Positions 46,693 through 57,870 of a stretch of DNA of 64,000 nt are shown piece by piece; within the stretch, counting starts at the first letter, position 1; each line of letters begins with the position of its first letter. The notes beneath the pieces were generated by a model that was given only the letters and a program-made list of their open reading frames with translations, was not told the origin of the DNA and searched no databases. The position numbers were made by a program, and so were the translations under genes. The stretch is from Brachypterus glaber. Lineage: Eukaryota; Arthropoda; Insecta; Coleoptera; Kateretidae. The DNA lies in contig OY294049.1 of NCBI GenBank assembly GCA_958510825.1, positions 25,564,986 through 25,628,985 on the forward strand. The letters are read 5' to 3'.

Positions 46693-46892
46693 NNNNNNNN
46701 NNNNNNNNNNNNNNNNNNNNNNNNNNNNNNNNNNNNNNNNNNNNNNNNNNNNNNNNNNNNNNNNNNNNNNNNNNNNNNNNNNNNNNNNNNNNNNNNNNNN
46801 NNNNNNNNNNNNNNNNNNNNNNNNNNNNNNNNNNNNNNNNNNNNNNNNNNNNNNNNNNNNNNNNNNNNNNNNNNNNNNNNNNNNNNNNNNNN
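46693..46892. other. Assembly gap (200 N)
   Basis: A run of exactly 200 N, so the size is probably a placeholder. Nothing can be said of the missing sequence. Open frames crossing it are meaningless. Confidence 0.99.
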
Positions 46893-47107
46893 AAAGTATA
46901 CAGATGCTCTATGGGTTTGGTATACATTTGAAGGTAAAATTTGTATCCCTTGCACATCCATGCATATATTTTGCTCTACTGAATTACAATTCGCGACTGT
47001 TTAACAAAAAATGCGTATATATTTACGTATAAATGAATACAAAAAGGATTAAATTATTTTTTTTATTATTTTTTGTTGTATTTTTATTTATTATTATTAT
47101 TATTATA

Positions 47108-47700
47108 TATCGTCGGCTTACAAGTAAAGAGCACTAAGTCCAAAAACATGGTTTTGAGTTAATGGTTAACTTTCATTGTTGTTTTTTAATTTTTGTAATA
47201 ATTTTTTTGAAAAAAAAAACTACCGCAAATTGCAAAGACATGTTTGGACATAATAATGTCCCATTTGCAGTTAAATAAAGAAAAATTGAAGTAGTTTATT
47301 TTAACTAAATTTGAAAAAAGACATGGACTTAGTGCCTTTTACTTGTAGGTCCACGACGTCGGCTTACAAGTAAATAGGTCTAAGTCAATAAAATAATATA
47401 AAAAACAACTATTTAAAATTAAAACCCTTCTATTAATTAAACGTAATGTATAACTATAAAGTAGAAAACAAGATATTAACATAAATTTTCAAAAACTAAA
47501 TTTTTAAAAGAAGGGTTTGGACTTTTTGATTGTTTAAAGAACGTTTCCAAAATTAATAATAATAATTAATTAGTATTAATTATATAAAACTGCTTTCTAT
47601 GCCAGAACTAAGACAGTTTTCAGAGGCCATCGGCTGTGCCGGCAAAGAAGCATCTCCTAAAGTAAATAATTATAATGAATCATTATTAATGATAAAACAC
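47108..47700. mobile_element. Inverted, truncated copy of the double TIR element
   Basis: TCGTCGGCTTACAAGTAAAG starts it. The back-to-back junction (TTTTACTTGTAGGTCCACGA then CGTCGGCTTACAAG) is at about 47338-47370. The match to 34940-35505 in reverse runs to about 47700 and then stops, so roughly half of the larger element is missing. Confidence 0.85.
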
Positions 47701-47705
47701 TTCAC

Positions 47706-48431
47706 GGTGCAATTCTAAGGGCTGTATTCCGAACTTGCCGTGAACTTTAGTTTTTTTTTTATATTCTTGTTATTTATGTAGCAACCAAAGATTTAAGAGC
47801 AAAATTAAAAAAATCCATCAGTTAGTTTCTTTTTAATTTATATTTTTTTTATAAAAATCTGCACCTATTCAATTATTTGTCTATATCTCGGCTATTTCTA
47901 ATTATAATAAAAATATTATAATAAATAAAACAAAGATTGCTTAATTTTCTACAAAAAAGTAAATACCATTTTTTAAATTCTTTATCAGTTTTGTCACAAT
48001 ACGCGATTAAAGTTTAAAGTAAAACAAAAAAGTTCATCTTTATATTTATTAAAATAATAATATAATAAGCCTTCTTAGATAATTTTTAATAAATATAAAG
48101 ATTAATTTATACTTTTTTGTTTTACTTTAAACTTGAATCGCGTATTGTGACAAAACGGCAAAAGATTAAAAAAAATGGTATTTACTTTTTTTGTATAAAA
48201 TTAAGCACTCTTTATTTTATATTTAATAATATTTTTATTACATAATTAGAAATAGCTAAAATATAGACAAATAATTAAACAGGTGCAGATTTTTATGAAA
48301 AAAATCTAAATTAAAAAAAACTAACCGATAGATTTTTTTTTTAATTTTGCTCTTAAATCGTTGGTTATTAAATAATAATAAGAAAAACTAAAGTTTGCGC
48401 AAGTTCGGAAAACACCCCTCAGAAATGCACC
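47706..48431. mobile_element. Palindromic element, ~0.73 kb
   Basis: Ends GGTGCAATTCTAAGGG and CCCCTCAGAAATGCACC, mirrored almost throughout around about 48068. Arm phrases include TTGTCACAATACGCGATT and its reverse. Non-coding. It lies about 360 bp upstream of the hexosaminidase exon. Confidence 0.88.
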
Positions 48432-48610
48432 TAGACTTTAAACTTAGTGTGAAGGCGGTAAAATACATCTTGATTTTAACACTGTCAAACTTGAAATTGT
48501 TTTTCTTTTTGTACCGTTACCGCCTACTGTTTCAGTGGCCATAATGAAATAAAACACTGTGTGTACATAAAAAGCATTATTAAAAGTAGCTTTTCTTATG
48601 ATTATAAATG

Positions 48611-48748
48611 TATTGGATAAAATTTTGTATAGCACACGTGAGTAAATAGGTATTGTCCACTCAAGAATATTGACCGACTCGGCCTACGACCGTCGTAGCT
48701 CAAACATTCTCTCGTGTAAAATATCTTACTTTACCCACTAGTACCATA
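48611..48748. repeat. Hairpin cassette H3, copy b (inverted, different core)
   Basis: Carries ATTGGATAAAATTTTGT at its left and ATATCTTACTTTACCCACTA plus GTACCATAAC at its right, the reverse of the 43.45-kb shell. Its core (GACTCGGCCTACGACCGTCG) is unlike the 43.5-kb core. It lies 46 bp upstream of the coding exon, inside an intron. Confidence 0.82.
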
Positions 48749-48794
48749 ACTAACTATTATCCTACCGCTATAGTATCTGCCGTTTATTTTTCAG

Positions 48795-50238
48795 GAAACT
48801 CCATCCACCTCAATGGACCTGGCAATGTATAAATCAACGCTGCGAAAGGAGACACATAAAGACCGAGAGCGTCATTGTATCATTATCTACATGCAGTATG
48901 CTCTGTGGATCGTCCCAACTCTGGCCGCAACCTACGGGTCCCATGACGCTGGCCAGCAAATCCGTGACATTTAACCATAAACAAATCCAATTCGACAGTC
49001 AAGCCGAAGGTCCGGCCAAGTCCCTGTTAGAAAAAGCTTTTTGCAATTTTAACGATTCTATAGTTAGTTTAATACAAAGAGAAAATTACCTTTCCGCTAA
49101 GACTGATATAAATAAATTTATCATACATGTTTTTGTAACTAATCCTTTTATAGAAAAATTAAGGTTAGATACCGATGAAAGTTATACGATAATGCTTAAA
49201 CCGGTTGGTTTACAACTTCTAGCTAATATCACAGCTAAAACTTTTTTCGGTGCTAGACATGGTTTGGAAACGTTATCTCAACTAATATGGTGGGATGAAT
49301 ACCATGAACAAGGCATCTTCAAAATCGCAAAAGGTGCTTCTATCCAAGATAAACCCGCATTTCCCTACCGCGGATTAATGTTGGACACCGCAAGAAATTA
49401 CATGTCCATGGAAAGCATCAAACGTACCATCGTAGGTATGGCTTCAAGCAAGCTCAATACATTTCACTGGCATATTAGCGATTCACAAAGCTTTCCTCTA
49501 ATTCTGCCAAGTGTTCCTCAATTAGCGAAACACGGAGCTTATGGGCCAGATATGATTTATACTCCTGAAGATGTCAAAGCTTTAGTCGAATTTGCTAGAG
49601 TAAGAGGAATTAGAATTATTATAGAAATTGACACGCCTGCACATGCAGGCAACGGTTGGAATTTTGGCCATAAAGAAGGTTTAGGAGAATTAGCTGTTTG
49701 TGTAAACGAGAGACCGTGGAGTTTGTATTGCGGAGAACCCCCATGTGGTCAATTAAATCCAGAGAACCCAAATGTTTATAATATTTTAGAAAAAGTATAC
49801 AGGGATTTGATTAATCTGACTGAAGAGGACGAGTTGTTTCACATGGGTGGAGATGAAGTCAATTTGGAATGTTGGGCTCAGCATTTACAAAAGACGAATA
49901 GTTTTTACAATTACACAGACCTTCACGATCTGTGGGGTGATTTCACTCTAAAAGCTTTAAAAAAATTAGAGTTGGCAAATGACGGAAAGAAAATTCCGAA
50001 CGTTATACTTTGGTCCAGCAATTTAAGTAAAAGACCATATGTGACTAAATACTTGGATAAGAAGAATATCGTGGTTCAGAGTTGGGGGGCGAGTCAATGG
50101 CCCGATACCCCGGACCTCATAAACGACGGCTACAACGTTATTTTGTCACACGTGGATGCCTGGTACTTAGACTGCGGTTTCGGCAGATGGAGGGAAACGG
50201 GAGATGCTGCCTGCGATCCCTACAGACCCTGGCAAACG
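48795..50238 (+). CDS. Beta-N-acetylhexosaminidase (GH20, NAG/Hexo type), main coding exon
   Basis: Removes terminal N-acetylglucosamine from chitooligosaccharides or glycans; insect NAG1-type enzymes act in moulting fluid or gut. The exon starts after TTTATTTTTCAG at 48792-48794. One base (G) completes a codon from an unseen upstream exon, then 481 codons are open. The ATG at 48898 is therefore internal and not the start: translation before it, 'WTWQCINQRCERR' and 'STCSMLCG', is the conserved Cys-rich N-terminal part of this family. Next come 'LWPQPTGP', the GH20b fold, and the catalytic barrel from 'FPYRGLMLDTARNY', with 'FHWHISDSQSFP' and the Asp-Glu pair in HMGGDEV (codons 353-354 of the exon), then 'DAWYLDCGFGRW'. 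Five N-glycosylation sequons (NDS, NIT, NLT, NYT, NLS) fit a secreted or lysosomal protein. It ends at ACG|GTGAGT in phase 0. NAG1 against NAG2/Hexo paralogue is not resolved; fused lobes is less likely. Confidence 0.95.
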
Positions 50239-50732
50239 GTGAGTATGACAATTTAAGATGTTATGTTAGGAAAAGTAATTTACAACTCTTGGTAAGCTAT
50301 ATACTAATTGAAGACTTGTTTCTAACTGCATAACTGCACTAGAATTGCCTGTCTGTTAAAAGTAGTGCGGTTTTGAAACGTCTAGACGTCCTAGGCGTCT
50401 AAGATGTTCAAAATCTATTTAAATAATTTAGTAGATATAAAAATTCTTGATTTAAAAATAAAACATAAAACATTTTTATCAAATGCCTTTTATACAAAAT
50501 ATTTAAGACATATCTACCTTTAGGTCTACTCATGTTTCTGTAAAATATATTATTGATCTGTAAATGACTTTCTATAGCAACATATTGATTAAAAAATGCC
50601 GTTTTCTATTATTTATGTACAGTTATAAAGTATAAGTGAAACTGCCAAAGTATTTTCAATTTCCAGTTTAAAATATAACACAAATATGAAAAAGTCACGT
50701 GACCAACCTATCGATGTGAAAATTAAGCTATA

Positions 50733-51507
50733 CCGGGTGAGTTTCAGTCCATGGACATCCCCTTTAGGCCTAAAATGGATTTGTTTTCAATTCGACCACA
50801 GCAGTTTTTTTGTAGCTATAGTTTCTAAAGGGCTACAATTTTTTTTGCACTTCTGGTTTCGCCGGAAAATAAGGCAATTTAATTTCTTATAACAACACCT
50901 TCTGAATATTATGGCATTTTTAAATTCAGAAAACTTTTCACCTAAAAAAATATTTGATTAATTTTGTATTTATTAAAAAAAACATAATTGACCTAATTTC
51001 CGGAAAAAATGGAAGTTAAAGAAATTGTAGCCCTAGCAATAGCGCATCAGAAAGTTAAGAGTGTCCACGGGGGTGTCATATAAAAATTAAGTTATAAAGA
51101 AAAAAGCGTTTTAAAAAAATTAAAGTACGAACAAATTACCAAATTTTGGTTTTTATATAAAATTTGTACTTTTCCCACATTTAGCAAATTTATTTATTTA
51201 TTTATAGGAAAATAAATCTTGTATGTTAATCAATATATATATATATAAAACTTACTAAAAAAATAAAAAGCCTTTAAATCATATTTTTTTGAATGTAAAT
51301 TTGTTTTCTTGATCCAAAAATGCAAAAATATACAGGGGGTGTAATTTAAAGAAATAATTTAACTTAGTTTCCGACAAAACCGGAAGTGCAAAAAAATAAT
51401 TTTGTATGCCATTTTGTAGCCATTGTTGAGAAATAAGTTATAAAAATTGCTTTGATCGGATTGAAAACAATTTAATTTTAGGGGTCCATGTACTGAAACT
51501 CACCCGG
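50733..51507. mobile_element. MITE, 775 bp, in the intron
   Basis: Inverted ends CCGGGTGAGTTTCAGT and ACTGAAACTCACCCGG with TA on both outer sides. Inner arms share ACTTCTGGTTTCGCCGGAAA against the mirror near 51365. The small open frame 50686-50892 lies across its end and is not a gene. Confidence 0.85.
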
Positions 51508-51869
51508 TATACTTGGGTATAGAAAAAAATCTAAAAGACATAAATTATTGAGTAGTTTCAAATAAATTAAGTATATTATTTATTTATTTTATTTATTTAC
51601 AGCGCGAGAGCTCTAGAATAGTATATTATATAATACTATTAGTCCAGTCAAATAACGAAAAATTTCTGTGTTAAATTACAATAAATGTACACGGGCTGAT
51701 ATTTTAAAGGGTAGTAGTGGATGGTAACAGAAAACTCCTGTTAGTTTTTCCTTAAGGGGTGTCCGCTATCTTGAATTTTTGGGGTGAGTGCGGTTATCTC
51801 GCTAAATATGCTTCTTACGATAAAAATGCATATAACCAATTTTGTTAAAGAGAAAATTTCCAATTTTTG

Positions 51870-52325
51870 TTTAAATCATTTTTTTAATATATTAATAACA
51901 ATCGAGTTATAAGTATTCAAAAATTGCCATGTTGGGGGTGAAATTGGTTTTTTCGATTTTTCAGCTAAATTATTTATCGGAGGATAAAACTGGTTATGAG
52001 CAAACTTGTAGCTCTTGAAATTCTCTATAAGTCTTATATATTATGGATTTTCATAAGTATTTTGTTACGGATACAGTGGGCGTTGAAAGTCGAGTTGTGC
52101 CCTCTGTAACCGTACCAAAGTAGATATGAAAATTTATAATATATGAAATTTATAGAGAATTTCAAGAGCTACAAGTTTGATTATAACCACTTTTATGGTC
52201 CAATGAATAATTTGGCTGAAAAATGGAAAAACAATTTCACCCCCAACATTGCTATTTTTGAATTAACCCGATTGTTATGATTATAATCATTTTTATTATA
52301 ATTATAATAAAAAAATGATCTAAAC
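51870..52325. repeat. Hairpin element in the intron
   Basis: Arms share GTAGCTCTTGAAATTCTCTA and TAGAGAATTTCAAGAGCTAC, GGGGGTGAAATTG and CAATTTCACCCCC, around a centre near 52095 where GTTACGGATACAGTGGGC and GCCCTCTGTAACC also pair. Non-coding. Confidence 0.85.
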
Positions 52326-53830
52326 AAAAATTCCTAAAAATTTCAAGTCGATCGGAATATTCGTTCTTGAATTATCGTTCTTACAAAAATATTAACTTAA
52401 TATTAAAGGAGTTATAGCCTTATGTTTTTTACTGAAGGATTTTTTTTATACTTTTAAACTATAATTAACTTAAGGAATCTATATTTTTTACAAAAAACAT
52501 CCAAAAAATACACATCAAAAAGTTTGGGGCAAAAATGTGTTAAGCCTCACATATTTTGTCCGTCTAGGCACGCCTCTGGATAAATAAAAAAAAATAACAT
52601 AAACTTATTGCCCTTATTAATACTAGTATACATGCAAAAGCTCGTCGCTCTAGCTTAAAGGGTACAAGAGTTATAAACCTTATTTTTATTAAAATTTTAA
52701 AGTTCCTTTAGGACTCATTTCCGGACCAACCTTTATAGGAACTTTTTTTCATATTTTATAATGTTAAATTTAAATTTCTTGAACTTATTTCTGAATAATC
52801 CTGTATATAACTTTTTTATACCTGGAGGTAAAAAATGAAATTTGCAGGTTGTCTATAAGACCATATTTTTTTACGTAACAAATGGGAGGAGGGGTGGGGG
52901 GTCTTAAAAATGGAACGCCGCGTTACATGGGTGATGGGGGTCAAAAATGGACAAATTTTGCATTACGTAATACTTGAACGTTCCCTTGTCAATATTACTA
53001 AAAATTTTATTTTTTTCCCTTTACAATGATACCGAAAAGTTAATATTTATTTTTATAATCTCTTATTAAAATAAAATAATTTTGGAAAATAATAATAAGC
53101 TCACACGCACTCTTATACTGGCGGTGTTTGCTTTGCGAAAATATCAAAGGAACCAGTGTCAGGCAGGTGCAACAATACTTAGCGTATAATATTTTACAAA
53201 CTTATATTATTTTTAAGAAATTGTGAAAATAAATATTAGCTTTTTGGTATTACCGTAAAGAGAAAAAAAAATATAATCTTTCTAGTGATGAGCTATAGAT
53301 GTAACACCGCAAAAATTTGAGTAAAAGCAAAAAATGTGTTTTTCTAAGTTTAGTTAAAACGAAAATTCGTGTAAAATCAAAAGTAAAGATTTTTTTTTAA
53401 TAAATTGTATTTTTCTACCAATATTTGATCTAAAATAATTAGATTTAGTGTCTTCAGATTAAAAAATATGAAAAAAAAAAATATTTAAAAAATGACAAAA
53501 GCTGTCAAAACTTGACAAAATGAGAACATAATTTAATTGACGATCCAAATATGTAAAAATAAACAGGGTGTTTCATTTGAAAATCAGAAGTAGGGATCGT
53601 TTTCGGTTAAACTAAGATTAAAAAAATTACATTAGGTGATATAATTCAAAATGTAGTCTTATGGACACCCTGTAAGTTTCATTTTTTTATCTCTAAGAAT
53701 TAAAAAGTTTTAGGGGCGCGCCCGGTATATTCATTTTGAAATACTGATTAGGTACACGAGTGCTTGATATTCTGTATATGGAACTTTTATTGTTTCTTTT
53801 AGAATACACACTTATTTACATTTTTTCCAG

Positions 53831-54133
53831 ATGTACAATCACAGACCGTGGAAACAGCTGCATTTAAACAAAAATCAAATATTTGGTGGAGAAGTGTGCC
53901 TTTGGAGCGAGCAAGTAGATGAGGGTGCGTTGGACACTCGTCTTTGGCCTAGAGCGGCAGCGTTCGCTGAAAGAGTGTGGAGTGACCCCCAGCTGGATAT
54001 CACCACTTTTAACATCCAAGAAGACGTTTACACTAGGTTAAATACTCATAGAGATAGGTTAGTAAGTAAAGGAATTGGTTCGGAGGCCATGTGGCCAACG
54101 TGGTGTAAACAAAATCCTGGCATGTGCCTTTGA
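53831..54133 (+). CDS. Beta-N-acetylhexosaminidase (GH20), last coding exon
   Basis: 100 codons then TGA. It joins the previous exon in phase 0 to give ...PWQT|MYNHRPW..., continuous with the GH20 fold. The ATG at its start is a splice junction, not an initiator. It contains 'GGEVCLWSEQVDEGALDTRLWPRAAAFAERVWS', the end of the barrel with a substrate-pocket Trp and Glu. It then has the conserved C-terminal tail 'RLVSKGIGSEAMWPTWC' and a closing Cys. With the 48795-50238 exon the visible protein is about 581 residues. Insect NAG enzymes are about 600, so only the N-terminal signal peptide exon should be missing. Confidence 0.95.
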   Translation: MYNHRPWKQLHLNKNQIFGGEVCLWSEQVDEGALDTRLWPRAAAFAERVWSDPQLDITTFNIQEDVYTRLNTHRDRLVSKGIGSEAMWPTWCKQNPGMCL

Positions 54134-54222
54134 CGTCTGTTTACCACATTTGTTGTATATATTTAGTTATGTTTGGTTGGGAAAGAATTTTCTCAGTGTA
54201 ATTTTAATTTGATTTGACCAAA

Positions 54223-54228
54223 AATAAA
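54223..54228 (+). terminator. Polyadenylation signal AATAAA
   Basis: First AATAAA after the hexosaminidase stop, about 90 bp into the 3' UTR. A second lies near 54268. The actual cleavage site was not determined. Confidence 0.6.
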
Positions 54229-54299
54229 ATTTAATTTAATGGTCAAAAGTGAAGAGATATTCGTTAATAAATATTCTTAACAATAAAAATTCAGTGTTC

Positions 54300-56210
54300 G
54301 CATTAATGGGGACACTAAAATGCATTAGTAAAGTCGTGTTTCTATTTTCTACTTGAAAAAGCAGGAAAGTGATATTAGTCAATATAAAAGATCAACTTTT
54401 TTTATGTTTTAATGTTTGTAAATATACTTAGAATCTCAAAAATGCCTTAATTTTTATAAATAATTGAAACTCTAAAATATATAGAGACAAAACATTTAAA
54501 TGAACAATAATGTAAATACTTGTTACTTTTACAGTATTTTTTATTCGAGAAAATAGTTTGTAAAATACTGATATTGAAAGGTACCTAGGTACAATGATTT
54601 TTTTTATTTGATAACAGGACATCAGAGGATATTTATAACTTTGCTGTAGATTTTTTTCTTCTTCCTAATTAAGTAAGTGCTAGTTTGTATATTATAAACC
54701 GTTGTCAAAGCTTTTTTAGTTGAAAATAAAATGAATGAACTCAATCATTATTGACCGTTGTTAAGCAATCTTTATTGACCACAGTCAATAATGAAAACAA
54801 AAAGAGAGTAGGGGAGAGTCTTACAAAACCGGGTAATATGATACAATCGGGTACTGACCCAATTTTATAAACAGTTCCTGTCATCTGTCCGCTAACACTA
54901 AAATAATAACACAGGCCAACAAGGATTTTGTGATCGGATGTGTCTTTTATTTTCTGGCTTAGTTGAGACTCACTGACTGCCAAACAAGCATTTTTTGTTT
55001 CCATCACGTATAATTTATTTCAGCTATGAACCATGAGAAAAATCCCATTTATTAACATGAAGTGTAAAATTTTTAAGTTGGACATTGGTCTACATCAAAA
55101 TAATCAAAAAAAGCCATTTGACACATTTTTAGGTAGATCGACACAAAAATAAAATCTTGGGTCACCCTAATGGCGCGATTTTTTTTTTGTAATTTTTCGT
55201 TATTTTATTTAAAATTAGCGGCATCAAAAATAGTTGTAAGCAAAAATTCAGAATTTTGTCCTTGTTTTTTTTCTTGATCCAATTACTCAAAATCAGCTGT
55301 CAGATCCAAATCAACTTTCAAAAGTTGGAAATTTGTTGGTCTGTGTAATGTAAATAGAGTCAGTTATCGCGAGTGATGGTCTCTGCATTCATAAGTTGCA
55401 TAAATTGCATGGTGTCAATAATCGCAGATTTTAAGTGCATTTACTTGATTTTTAAGGTACATCTTGACTCATATTTTTTATTTAACGGCTGATTAATATT
55501 TTTTTGAAATATTTTGCAAGCAGCCTAAGAAATAACCTTGGTATAGGATTTTGACTTATATTTTATAACCTAAAATTTTGACAAGCGATTTAATCTTTTA
55601 ATAAGCAGTTTTATAAAACCGGGTAGTCATGATGGCTACAAAACCGGGTACCCACATTACGTGGCACAGATTCGGATACTTGGGAGGAAAAAGATATTGA
55701 CGATGCGTGTATTTATTGCGATTAATTGTTTTAAAAACTATCGAATGAAGGCTGGATAAAACGTGGTTGGTGCAGTAAATTGTCACATGAAGCCTGTAGT
55801 GGCTGTAATAAAACTGATGACATTTTTTTATATTTTGCGACTCTTATAAGCTCATAATCACACGCATTTTGCGTGTTCTTATAGGCCCATAAGAGGTCTC
55901 TACTTTTTTTCTGTTGGGTTGGCAACATACAATAGCCTATCTCTTGACGTTTTGCGTGCAAATGTCAATGTCGATTTAAAGTTTAATTTTTTACAAAATT
56001 TTGTGTGTTGGGTTATTTTTTACCGTGTTAAAATTGTGGACTGGTTAATTGAAGTGAAAACAGAAGAGATGACTGTAAAATATATCAAAATATCATTTGT
56101 TCTTAGAATTTTAAATAGTATAAATTGTAATGCCAACCCAAAACAAAAATCCCTAAATCAGTCAATCAGTCAATTTAAATGTAAGGTTTTAAAATTTTAG
56201 AGCAAAATAG
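54300..56210. other. Downstream intergenic stretch
   Basis: Holds repeated AAAACCGGGTA(C/A) motifs near 54826, 54846, 55616 and 55639, and TTATTGACC repeats near 54750-54790. Open frames up to 93 codons (for example 55919-56200) have no recognised domain. Nothing gene-like is supported. Confidence 0.5.
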
Positions 56211-56218
56211 AAAAAACT

Positions 56219-56267
56219 AGTACTTTAGAAAACTCGCCGCAAGCGGCTCGTTTTCTAAACTTGTACT
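56219..56267. repeat. CpG-rich hairpin cassette
   Basis: AGTACTTTAGAAAACTCGCC and GGCTCGTTTTCTAAACTTGT are mirrored around a CGCAAGC loop. It lies between two ACTAGT sites. Confidence 0.82.
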
Positions 56268-56366
56268 CGTGCGCTAAAAACGTATGTTATGAAACTAGTT
56301 CTTTAATATACTATTATATGTGACTTTTGTTCATAACCCCCTTATAATAGTAATTATATACCAAGG

Positions 56367-56451
56367 TAGAGAAGACATTTTTTATAGCCGAGCGTACTAA
56401 ATCCCGAGCTGCTTGGGATTTAAGAGTACGAGGCTGTAATAGTCTTCTCTA
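56367..56451. repeat. Hairpin cassette, 85 bp
   Basis: TAGAGAAGAC and GTCTTCTCTA are the outer arms. TATAGCC/GGCTGTA and TACTAAATCCC/GGGATTTAAGAGTA are the inner arms, around GAGCTGCT. Same design as the other short cassettes. Confidence 0.87.
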
Positions 56452-56689
56452 GTAGTAGTTTATATATTAGTTTTTTCACTACTAGCACTATTTAACTATT
56501 TGTATTTAAATAATAAAATAAATTATTAACAGAAATGATATTTCTTTCACGTTTCAAATTAATTGGGGTGCCAAGAATTTTGGCGATTTGTGTACTGTTT
56601 TTTACCGTTCTTTAGCCAGTTTTTAATTCGAAAAATTAAATTTTATCATCTAGAGCAATAATAAAATACACTGCCCAGTAAAAGAGCTT

Positions 56690-57870
56690 TCCCATTTTTC
56701 ACCTCCGGGCGTGAAATGGATTTTTTATTATCAGATTCACTTTCAGTAACCTTAAAAAGTCCAATATACCAATTTTTAAGAAAGCTACCCCTGGCCCCTG
56801 GGTTGGAATTAGAAAAAATGTATTTTAAGATTTAGTTTAGCACCCTCAAAAACCTCAATATATAACTTTTCAAGAAAACTACCCCAGCCCCTCAGGGGGT
56901 GGATTTGGATTTTTTTAATATTAGATTCACTTTCAGCAACCTCAAAAAGCCAAATATACCAATTTTTACGAAAGCTACCCCTGGCCCCTGGGTTGGAATT
57001 AGAAAAAATGTATTTTAAGATTTAGTTTAGCACCCTCAAAAACCTCAATATATAACTTTTCAAGAAAACTACCCCAGCCCCTCAGGGGGTGGATTTGGAT
57101 TTTTTTAATATTAGATTCACTTTCAGCAACCTCAAAAAGCCAAATATACCAATTTTTACGAAAAGTTCCCCCGCCCCTCAGGGGATGGAGTTAGATTTTT
57201 TTTATTACCAGATTCACTTTCAACAACCTCAAAAACCACAATATACGAATTTTCACGAAAACTACCCCTCAGGTTTTTTTATTATCAGATTCACTTTTAG
57301 CAACCTTAAAAACGCCAATATACCAATTTTCACGAAAACCACCCACACCCCTCAGGGGGTGCCATTAGAAAAATTTTCTTGTCATATTCAGATTCGTCGA
57401 CCCTAAAAACCCCTATTTACCAATTTTGACGAACATATTAAAATAATTTAAAAACATTTACCCCCTTACCCCCTCGGGGGTGAAGTAAGAAAAATTTTAT
57501 TATCTTATTCAATTTCAACAACTTTAAAAACCCCTATATAACAACTTTCAATTTTTTGTACAAAAATGTATTTTTCCCCATTTGCCCACCATGTCGCACC
57601 CCAATGTTCACAAAAAACAATCCCGAGTGAGAACTTTTGGTAAGATACCTGTATGCCAAATTTCAAGTCTCTAGCTTAAAGCGTTCTTAAGTTATCGTGT
57701 TGACAAGATTTCCCGGACAGACCGACATTTTTTTTTGCTCGAAATTGAATTATATCGCCATAAAACGTCATAAAACGCAAAAATAAGCAAAGAAAATTGT
57801 TGAAAATTTTGCATGAATTCAAGGCTTTCCCGAAATTGTGAAAATTTTCAAAATGGGGAAGCAAAAATTA
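56690..57870 (-). repeat. Dispersed repeat family 'S', copy 3 (reverse)
   Basis: Reverse orientation of 27020-27910 and 41430-42300, in mirrored order: ~100-bp tandem units first, then GAGAACTTTTGGTAAGATA, AGCGTTCTTAAGTTATCGTG, CCCGGACAGACCGAC, and the AAAATTTTCAAAATGGG head. A ~180-bp stretch (56755-56936) is directly repeated at 56937-57118 almost without change, so it was recently duplicated. The frame 57089-57406 is a repeat artefact. Confidence 0.9.

Larger units (their letters stand above)
50239..53830 (+). other. Intron of the hexosaminidase gene (3.6 kb)
   Basis: Phase 0 intron with GTGAGT donor and TTTTTTCCAG acceptor. It contains a MITE (50733-51507), a hairpin element (~51870-52325), a fragment shared with 45.4/46.1 kb (52620-52760: CTCGTCGCTCT, CCTTATTTTTATT, TTTCCGGACC) and a 'GGACACCCTGTAAG' repeat tail near 53665. 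Reading on from the exon meets a stop after a few codons, which supports splicing. Confidence 0.92.

Noticed and set aside
46479..46961. Frames across 46.5-46.96 kb
   Set aside because: They are open only because they cross the 200-N gap.
50082..50333. Second frame overlapping the end of the hexosaminidase exon
   Set aside because: Out-of-frame shadow that runs into the intron.
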